Shown one piece after another: positions 1 through 5,207 of a stretch of 7,902 nucleotides of DNA. Numbering within the stretch: position 1 is the stretch's first letter; each line of letters starts with the position of its first letter. The position numbers were made by a program, and so were the translations under genes. The notes under the pieces are model-generated. The model searched no databases and was not told the origin of the DNA. It saw only the letters and a list, made by a program, of their open reading frames with translations. Origin of the DNA: Haliscomenobacter sp038240665 (GTDB lineage Bacteria > Bacteroidota > Bacteroidia > Chitinophagales > Saprospiraceae); the NCBI GenBank assembly GCA_038240665.1, contig JBBRGN010000235.1, forward strand, positions 1 to 7,902, given 5' to 3'.

Positions 1-127
1 AAATTCTCGGCCCCAGCCCCGTCCCCAAAAACCCGCACAACACCGTACAAAACTACACGCAGACTTGTAAAACACGACTGCAACCGAAGGTGAAAAAGGC
101 GACGTTGTTCAACAGCTCAATTTACGT

Positions 128-886
128 TTGGGAGCAGCAAAGCGTACCGAATTAGAAGCCCAAAAAGAGGCGCAGATGGCGGATCAAGAATTGATTGAAG
201 CAGAAACACTTACCCACAAAGGAAACATTCTTCAAGAGTTCAAAAAAGCCCAAACCAGCAGGGCTTCTGCCATCAATCTGCCTAAATCAGTTGGCTTTTC
301 GGCTGATTTCCTGACTGCTATGACCCCGCAAGCGCCTTATTATTCTGACTTATTCAATACCACTTCGATTCCAAGAACGATTCCGGTAAAAAATTGTCGG
401 TACACTTTTGAAGGGGTAGATGCTAAAACGAATCGCGTGCGGCGTGATTTGGAGCCTCAACCACTTTTTAATTTTACCGATGAAAAACTGAGGATGTTTC
501 TAAAAGACAAAGAATACTTGCGCTGTCAAGGTTATTTGAGCGCTGTTGATGGCGGTTTTCGGGTATTGACACTGGAATTCACCTTTGCTTCCCCCAATGC
601 CCGCGAGGCCTATGGGTTCATCGAAAAAGGAAGTATGCTGGCCATCAAATTGCTCGATGGCAATTTCGTTAACCTTACCAACGGAGCGATGGATCGTGGT
701 AGTTATGATACCAAAAACGGACTACTCACTTACCGGGTTCAATATCCCATTGATCATGCGCTGTTGCCTTTTTTACAACGCAGCGAGGTAGATAAAGTTA
801 GGGTATTCTGGAGCAGTGGTTTTGAAGAATATGAAGTGTATAATTTAGATTTTTTTACCCGCCAAGTAGCTTGTTTGGACCATTAA
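128..886 (+). CDS. Conserved-looking hypothetical soluble protein, 5' end uncertain
   Basis: I do not recognise the family. From TTG at 128 the frame gives 252 residues; from the first ATG (176) it gives 236. The frame is open back to position 71 (TAA at 68-70), and the extra codons read like real protein (TEGEKGDVVQQLNLRL), so the true start may lie upstream or have been lost. The N-terminal part (to about residue 45 from the TTG) is highly charged and probably helical. The rest alternates short hydrophobic strands with turns, ending in a well-formed segment (VDKVRVFWSSGFEEYEVY) typical of a beta-rich globular domain. There is no signal peptide or membrane segment in the visible part, so a cytoplasmic location is likely. 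AAAGAGG lies a few bases before ATG 176 but is weak support in this phylum. The stop is 18 bases before the miaE ATG at 905, so the two may be co-transcribed. That it is a real gene is likely; its function is unknown. Confidence 0.7.
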   Translation: MGAAKRTELEAQKEAQMADQELIEAETLTHKGNILQEFKKAQTSRASAINLPKSVGFSADFLTAMTPQAPYYSDLFNTTSIPRTIPVKNCRYTFEGVDAKTNRVRRDLEPQPLFNFTDEKLRMFLKDKEYLRCQGYLSAVDGGFRVLTLEFTFASPNAREAYGFIEKGSMLAIKLLDGNFVNLTNGAMDRGSYDTKNGLLTYRVQYPIDHALLPFLQRSEVDKVRVFWSSGFEEYEVYNLDFFTRQVACLDH

Positions 887-901
887 TGGGTATTACTTTT
901 G
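871..901 (+). promoter_or_regulatory. Bacteroidota-type promoter-like site before miaE
   Basis: TTG at 871-873, a 20-base spacer, then TACTTTTG at 894-901, a full match to the Bacteroidota -7 consensus TAnnTTTG. Transcription would begin near 905-908, on top of the first ATG. That would give either a leaderless mRNA or a leader of about 38 bases to ATG 944. It overlaps the end of the upstream gene. This is a motif match only. Confidence 0.4.
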
Positions 902-904
902 AAT

Positions 905-1525
905 ATGACTACAACGAAAGAACAAGAACTCCAAGCAGTTCAAATGCTGGGATTAAAACTGCCAACTGATCCACGCTGGGTCAACTTGGCGGCAAAAGAT
1001 ATGGCGGAAATCTTGACCGATCATGCTTATTGCGAGCAAAAAGCCGCTACTTCTTGTATCACCTTGATTCAGGCGCATCCTGATAAAACGGAATTGGTGA
1101 AAGAATTGGCTCCTATTGTTACGGAAGAATGGGGGCATTTCAGGATGGTGCTGGCGGAAATCGAAAAAAGAGGGCTTCAGCTGGGCAAACAACGCAAAGA
1201 TGAATACGTCAACCAACTGCTGGAGTTCCAGAAAAAGAACGGTTCACGAGAAGAACGTTTGCTAGAACGCTTGTTGATTTGTGCGCTCATTGAAGCACGG
1301 AGTTGCGAACGTTTTCGATTGCTTTCACTGCATTTACAAGAGCCACACTTAAAGGAATTCTACCACAAATTCATGGTTGCTGAAGCAGGGCACTACGTCC
1401 TTTTTATCGAATTGGCCAAATTGTACACTGACGAAGCTGTAGTAAGCAAACGTTGGGAGGAATACCTCGAGTTTGAAGCAGGCATCATGGAAAAAATAGA
1501 ACTACGCGGCGATCGCATGCATTAA
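905..1525 (+). CDS. miaE: tRNA-(ms2io6A)-hydroxylase MiaE
   Basis: Non-haem di-iron monooxygenase that hydroxylates the isopentenyl group of ms2i6A at position 37 of tRNAs reading UNN codons, giving ms2io6A; cytoplasmic. Numbering from ATG 905 (206 aa), a ferritin-like four-helix bundle carries the expected ligand set: E44 (YCEQKAA), E75xxH78 (EEWGH), E130 (LIEARS) and E160xxH163 (AEAGH). The family hallmarks LPTDPRW, DHAYCEQKAA and RKDEYVNQL are clear. The TTG at 899 is a less likely start. ATG 944, which begins the protein at MLGLKLPTDPRW, is a serious alternative (193 aa): it matches where I recall close homologues starting, and a promoter-like site ends at 901. The gene follows the upstream hypothetical gene closely and converges on the cryptochrome gene with overlapping stop codons. 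It is intact, with all visible metal ligands present. The family call is firm; the start is not. Confidence 0.95.
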   Translation: MTTTKEQELQAVQMLGLKLPTDPRWVNLAAKDMAEILTDHAYCEQKAATSCITLIQAHPDKTELVKELAPIVTEEWGHFRMVLAEIEKRGLQLGKQRKDEYVNQLLEFQKKNGSREERLLERLLICALIEARSCERFRLLSLHLQEPHLKEFYHKFMVAEAGHYVLFIELAKLYTDEAVVSKRWEEYLEFEAGIMEKIELRGDRMH

Positions 1526-2961
1526 CTTTTCGACCATTTTGAGGTGTCAATCAGCGGTTCAGGATAACTAGTTCCCAGCATGATCTGGTGAGATTGTTGT
1601 TCTACAAAAGACAGCAATTCTGGTTGATGGATTTTATCAGCCGGAAGATCAGCCAGTTCGGGCAACCATAATTTTACATAATCTCCCTGCGGATCATAAC
1701 GCCGAGCTTGCGTCAATATATTAAAATAGCGGTCTTCACGAGGGTCACTTCCAACGCCAGCCACATAATTCCAATTGCCCCAATTGCTACAAGGATCATA
1801 ATCCAACAACATCGATTCAAAATATTCGGCACCCATTTGCCAATTCACCTGTAGGTCTTTGACCAAAAAACTCGCTACATTTTGACGGCCTCGATTCGAC
1901 ATATACCCCGTATGCTTAAGTTCTAGCATGTTGGCATCGATGAAAGGAATCCCTGTTTGTCCGTCTATCCATTTTTGCAACAAGCGATGGTTATTGCTCA
2001 ATCGCGGTTGGCTAATGTTCCGGGGACCTTCTTTTTGAAAAATTTTATTGCCATATTTTTTGCCCATAAAGCGAAAAAAATCACGCCACAACAGTTCAAA
2101 AAACAGCCAATAAGTTGATTCATTCCCCCCTTTGGCGGCTTCAAACCTTTTCAATTCATGATAAACTTGTTTAGGAGAAATACATCCGTGCGCTAGCCAA
2201 GGACTAAATTTGGAGGAAAAATCGCCCCCAATCAGCTCATTGCGGGTTTCCTTGTAATTTTTCACCATTCCGGTGTCCCATAAATAGTATTGTAATCGTT
2301 TGAGACCTTCGGTTTCTCCGCCTTTGAAATTCAATGCCGCTCGTTGATCCGCTTCAAAAGAATCAAATTGAAAATCCTCTAAAGTTGGAATCACTCCGGC
2401 ATCAAAACCAATTGCAACCGGATTAAAAGACTTAGTTGGCCGTGGTATCGGCTCGCGGATGGGGACTATTCGCTCAACTTCTTTTCGAAATTGGGTAAAT
2501 ACATCTGGGGTATGTTGGATGGGAAAGGGTAAATCCGCGGTGTAGTACAACATTTTTCCCCGCGAATAGCGCATCTCTTGACCGATCGACCACAATTTAT
2601 TTTCAAGAGCATCTTGTACTTCGGCTTCTTCCTCGGTACGTTCACGGTTGCAAAAAATCCAGCTCGTTTTGAACTCTTTGGCCAATTCAAAAAGAATTTC
2701 CTCGGGTTTGCCCATCCTTACAATTAAGTCACTATTGAGTTTTCGAAGGCTGGCACGCAAATCAGCAATGCTTTCGATGATGAATTTTGCGCGGTGCTTA
2801 TTGGTTTTTCTGAATCCAAATTGGGTTTCTCCCAGCATTACACGTTCATCAAAAACATAAACAGGAATAACTTCGTAGGCATTGGCCAATGCAGCCTGCA
2901 ATGCCTCATTATCGTGCAACCGCAAATCTTGCCGAAACCATACTATTGCTCTTCTGCGCAT
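1522..2961 (-). CDS. DASH-type cryptochrome / photolyase-family flavoprotein
   Basis: Blue-light flavoprotein of the photolyase/cryptochrome superfamily, DASH subgroup. Family members repair cyclobutane pyrimidine dimers, preferentially in single-stranded DNA, using FAD and usually an MTHF antenna. From ATG 2961 (479 aa, normal length) the N-terminal antenna domain starts with IVWFRQDLRLHDNEAL (residues 6-21). The FAD domain contains GGETEGLKRLQYYLWD (214-229), NYKETRNELIGGDFSSKFSP (235-254) and ELLWRDFFRFMG (289-300). DASH hallmarks follow: TGYMSNRGRQNVASFL (351-366), CSNWGNWNYVAGVGSDPR (391-408) and YDPQGDYVKLWLPEL (422-436). The electron-transfer tryptophans nearest FAD appear kept (W397, W374), but the position matching the distal tryptophan (E. 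coli W306) is L321. The TTG at 2985 would add eight residues and is a poorer start because the ATG sits just before the conserved fold. The gene is divergent from arfB and convergent with miaE. The subgroup call is firm; repair versus signalling role cannot be told from sequence. Confidence 0.96.
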   Translation of the reverse strand: MRRRAIVWFRQDLRLHDNEALQAALANAYEVIPVYVFDERVMLGETQFGFRKTNKHRAKFIIESIADLRASLRKLNSDLIVRMGKPEEILFELAKEFKTSWIFCNRERTEEEAEVQDALENKLWSIGQEMRYSRGKMLYYTADLPFPIQHTPDVFTQFRKEVERIVPIREPIPRPTKSFNPVAIGFDAGVIPTLEDFQFDSFEADQRAALNFKGGETEGLKRLQYYLWDTGMVKNYKETRNELIGGDFSSKFSPWLAHGCISPKQVYHELKRFEAAKGGNESTYWLFFELLWRDFFRFMGKKYGNKIFQKEGPRNISQPRLSNNHRLLQKWIDGQTGIPFIDANMLELKHTGYMSNRGRQNVASFLVKDLQVNWQMGAEYFESMLLDYDPCSNWGNWNYVAGVGSDPREDRYFNILTQARRYDPQGDYVKLWLPELADLPADKIHQPELLSFVEQQSHQIMLGTSYPEPLIDTSKWSKS

Positions 2962-3232
2962 AAATTCTACTACTTTAAGAATCAATCATTAAAGATAATC
3001 AACCAAAACCAATGGCATACCTCAAGATTAATCAGTGAATAGGTTTTAAAAAATACAAACAAATCTCACGCGCGATTGAATACTGTTTGGAACAAAAGCA
3101 ATAGGGCGAAGTTTCAATTTTTTTTGAATTTTTATCCACAGGAACTAATTTTATTTGTGGTTGTTTTGTGCTTATTTTTAAAGATCTAAAAAAAGATGGG
3201 ATGATCCTTCCAGAAATTAAAAACAATCACCT
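2962..3232. promoter_or_regulatory. Divergent intergenic region between cryptochrome gene and arfB
   Basis: AT-rich 271-base spacer that must hold promoters for both flanking genes. On the minus strand TATCTTTA (complement of 2990-2997) resembles a -7 box about 29 bases before the cryptochrome ATG, but no well-spaced -33 element precedes it. On the plus strand a better-spaced pair lies at 3123-3153 and is listed separately. A minus-strand open frame at 3032-3226 has no family resemblance and is probably not a gene. No tRNA, operator palindrome or riboswitch was recognised. Confidence 0.5.
3123..3153 (+). promoter_or_regulatory. Candidate arfB promoter
   Basis: TTTG at 3123-3126, a 19-base spacer and TAATTTTA at 3146-3153, seven of eight matches to TAnnTTTG. 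Transcription would start near 3158, leaving a leader of about 75 bases before the ATG at 3233. The surrounding DNA is AT-rich, so a chance match is possible. Confidence 0.33.
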
Positions 3233-3655
3233 ATGAACCAATTGCTTATAGAGAAAGAATTGAAATTTAGAACTTCGCGCAGCTCCGGAAGCGGCGGGCA
3301 GAATGTCAATAAAGTAGAGACACGAGTAGAGCTGATTTTTGAACCTGCGCTTTCTCAAGGACTTGACGCCGATGAAAAAAGATTGATCGCTGAAAAATTA
3401 GCCAATCGCATCACCAAAGAAGGGCAAATCATCGTAGTAGCTCAGGAAAGTCGCTCGCAGGGCAGCAATCGCGCCCATGCCTTGAGACGTTTTTTTGCTT
3501 TAATTCAAAAAGCTTTAGAACCCGAACCTGATCGTGATGAAATTCCTGAAACCCTGATAGCACATCCGGCTAAAAGGAAAAAAGTCAAAAAAATTGTAAG
3601 CGAAAAAAAATTGAATCGCAAAAAAATAATACCTCCGGCAGATGAAGAGGGATAG
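3233..3655 (+). CDS. arfB: Alternative ribosome-rescue factor / peptidyl-tRNA hydrolase ArfB (YaeJ/ICT1 type)
   Basis: Releases nascent peptides from ribosomes stalled at the 3' end of truncated mRNAs, a codon-independent backup to tmRNA; cytoplasmic, acting in the ribosomal A site. The 140-residue length fits ArfB rather than RF1/RF2, which are more than twice as long and carry codon-recognition domains. The catalytic GGQ motif is at residues 21-23 within SSGSGGQNVNKVETRVEL, followed by QESRSQGSNRAHALRR (71-86), both diagnostic. The C-terminal tail (about 112-132) is dense in lysine and arginine (KRKKVKK, EKKLNRKK); in the family this tail becomes helical inside the empty mRNA channel and senses the missing mRNA. 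ATG 3233 is placed directly before the conserved start, with no convincing Shine-Dalgarno. It is intact. It lies 57 bases before the ATG of the next gene, so shared transcription is possible but unproven. Confidence 0.95.
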   Translation: MNQLLIEKELKFRTSRSSGSGGQNVNKVETRVELIFEPALSQGLDADEKRLIAEKLANRITKEGQIIVVAQESRSQGSNRAHALRRFFALIQKALEPEPDRDEIPETLIAHPAKRKKVKKIVSEKKLNRKKIIPPADEEG

Positions 3656-3712
3656 GTAGATGCAGTTAAAAAAACTTATTTTGTGCTTTTGTGTCCATCA
3701 TACCATAAGCAA

Positions 3713-4618
3713 ATGAAACCAAGTTTTCCGAATTCCCGCACATTTCATATCGCGACAATTTATTTGTCCCTTGTATTCTTGATGCTTACGATTGCTGTAA
3801 GCGCTCAAGAAAAAGCAGCCTACCGAATCTTTGATGCATCAGGAAAAACGGTCAGCTATGAAGATATGCTCAAAAAAGCAAGTAAAGCTGATGTGGTCTT
3901 TTTTGGTGAAGAACACAACAACCCCATTTCTCATTGGATGGAATTGGAAATCACCACCGATTTGCTCAAAGCCAAAAATGGAAAGTTGATTCTGGGTGCT
4001 GAAATGTTTGAACGCGATAATCAAGTAGTTCTCGACGAATACCTAACTGGCGTTGTCAATCAGAAAAGCTTTGAAGAAGAATCCCGGGTTTGGGATAATT
4101 ATGCTACGGATTACAAACCCCTTGTGGAGTTGGCAAAAATGGAGAAAATACCTTTTATAGCTACCAATATCCCCCGTCGCTACGCCAATCTGGTTTTTCG
4201 AAAAGGCTTGGAAGCACTAAATACCTTAAGCAATCAATCAAAAGCTTGGATAGCACCATTGCCCATCAACCTCGACCTCAATCTGCCTACTTACAAAGCC
4301 ATGATCGATATGATGGGGAGTCACGGCGGCGCAGATAAAGAAAACATCGTAAAAGCTCAAGCCGTAAAAGACGCCACCATGGCGTATTTCATTAGCCAGA
4401 ACCTAAAGAAAGGTTATTTGTTTCTACACTACAATGGTTCTTATCATTCTGACGCCAAAGAAGGGATCATCTGGCATCTCAATCAATATGCCCGCAAACA
4501 GGACATCATCACCATTTCTACGGTTGAACAGGATGAATTGGGATCATTGCTGGCCGAAAATCAAAAAAAGGCCGATTTTATCATTTGTGTGACTACGAAA
4601 ATGACAAAAACGTATTAA
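3713..4618 (+). CDS. Exported ChaN-like (haem-binding uptake, Tiki superfamily) protein
   Basis: ChaN-family protein (Pfam Cofac_haem_bdg type), 301 residues from ATG 3713. ChaN of Campylobacter is an iron-regulated haem-binding lipoprotein, while related Tiki/TraB-fold proteins have metalloprotease-like centres. An N-terminal hydrophobic segment (about residues 11-31) ending in AVSAQ is a signal peptide. There is no lipobox cysteine, so the mature protein is probably soluble in the periplasm or exported. Superfamily motifs are VVFFGEEHNNPISH (61-74), LGAEMFERDNQ (94-104), TNIPRRYA (151-158) and LHYNGSYHSDAKEGI (238-252); E66, H68, E97, R155, R156, N241 and H245 are candidate active or ligand residues. 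The GTG at 3683 would add ten residues before the signal peptide and is less likely. The stop is 1 base from the start of the cytochrome c gene, so the two are surely co-transcribed and perhaps translationally coupled. The substrate is not known; a haem-related role is inference from family and neighbour. Confidence 0.87.
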   Translation: MKPSFPNSRTFHIATIYLSLVFLMLTIAVSAQEKAAYRIFDASGKTVSYEDMLKKASKADVVFFGEEHNNPISHWMELEITTDLLKAKNGKLILGAEMFERDNQVVLDEYLTGVVNQKSFEEESRVWDNYATDYKPLVELAKMEKIPFIATNIPRRYANLVFRKGLEALNTLSNQSKAWIAPLPINLDLNLPTYKAMIDMMGSHGGADKENIVKAQAVKDATMAYFISQNLKKGYLFLHYNGSYHSDAKEGIIWHLNQYARKQDIITISTVEQDELGSLLAENQKKADFIICVTTKMTKTY

Positions 4619-4619
4619 A

Positions 4620-5030
4620 GTGTTGAAAAAATTTATCCCGCTACTAAGCTTTACCTTTTTTACATTGGCGCTTTGGCAATGCCAGTCCAACAATATTTAT
4701 AAACAAGGTGAACTGTTGTACGTCAATAAATGCGCCAATTGTCATATGGACGATGGTACAGGATTGAAAGGATTGATTCCACCGCTCGCCAAAGCTGATT
4801 ATTTTCGGGATAATCCGGCCATGCTAGCCTGCATCATTCGCAAAGGTTTAGAGGGCTCTGTGGTAGTCAATGGAAAAACGTACAATCAAAAAATGGCCGC
4901 TATTCCCGAACTAAGCGAGTTCGAAATAGCCAACATCATCAATTATATAAACCATTCTTGGGAAAATAATCTGGGTTATACCAAAATGCGAACAATAGAA
5001 GCTGCGTTAAAAAAATGCCCACTAGATTAG
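4620..5030 (+). CDS. Small c-type cytochrome, probable lipoprotein
   Basis: A 136-residue monohaem cytochrome c acting in envelope electron transfer. The N-terminus is a short lipoprotein-like signal (KKFIPLLSFTFFTLALWQC) with C21 as the likely lipidated residue, although LWQC departs from the usual lipobox. The haem attachment site is CANCH (38-42), followed by DGTGLKGLIPPLA as in class I cytochromes. M92 (NQKMAAIP) is the probable distal axial ligand, ahead of the final helix LSEFEIANIINYINHSW. Two extra cysteines, C71 and C133, could form a disulfide tethering the C-terminal tail. The start is GTG 4620; TTG 4623 is the only close alternative, and no ATG is near. The gap to the preceding stop (4616-4618) is a single base, suggesting translational coupling with the ChaN-like gene. 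The redox partner is not visible in the window. Confidence 0.92.
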   Translation: MLKKFIPLLSFTFFTLALWQCQSNNIYKQGELLYVNKCANCHMDDGTGLKGLIPPLAKADYFRDNPAMLACIIRKGLEGSVVVNGKTYNQKMAAIPELSEFEIANIINYINHSWENNLGYTKMRTIEAALKKCPLD

Positions 5031-5034
5031 CGTT

Positions 5035-5067
5035 GCTACAAAAACGTAGCTACAGTCCTAAAAACTG
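5035..5067 (+). other. Two small tandem stem-loops after the cytochrome c gene
   Basis: GCTAC (5035-5039) pairs with GTAGC (5046-5050) across a 6-base A-rich loop, and CAGT (5053-5056) pairs with ACTG (5064-5067). They begin 4 bases after the cytochrome stop codon. Neither is followed by a T tract, so they do not make a classical intrinsic terminator; they may protect or end the 3' end, or be chance. Confidence 0.25.
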
Positions 5068-5136
5068 CTGCAAATGTTTACCGGCAAGCCAAACGTTAGC
5101 TTCTTTTTGTCGGCTAAATTATTTTCTTTTGAAACC

Positions 5137-5189
5137 ATTGCTGCAATTACTAGAGAATTACTACATTTCGCTAGGTTTGTAAAAAACCT
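5137..5189 (+). promoter_or_regulatory. Promoter-like region of the T9SS cargo gene
   Basis: TAGGTTTG at 5172-5179 matches TAnnTTTG fully and lies 28 bases before the ATG at 5208, but no TTTG sits at the right distance upstream. An alternative pair is ATTG 5137-5140, a 21-base spacer and TACATTTC 5162-5169. A six-base inverted repeat, AGGTTT (5173-5178) with AAACCT (5184-5189), overlaps the first -7 box and could be an operator or chance. The start near 5175-5186 would leave a short leader. Confidence 0.42.
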
Positions 5190-5207
5190 TTCGAATAAAT
5201 CGAACAT

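Noticed and set aside
953..1216. 87-codon minus-strand frame antisense to miaE
   Set aside because: Its translation mirrors the conserved MiaE helices on the other strand; no independent support.
3032..3226. 64-codon minus-strand open frame in the divergent intergenic region
   Set aside because: AT-rich translation with no motif or signal, sitting where promoters of both neighbours must be; not supported as a gene.
3233..3655. Truncated RF2 (prfB) rather than ArfB
   Set aside because: The GGQ motif near the N-terminus and the lysine-rich C-terminal tail match ArfB; there is no codon-recognition domain remnant on either side.
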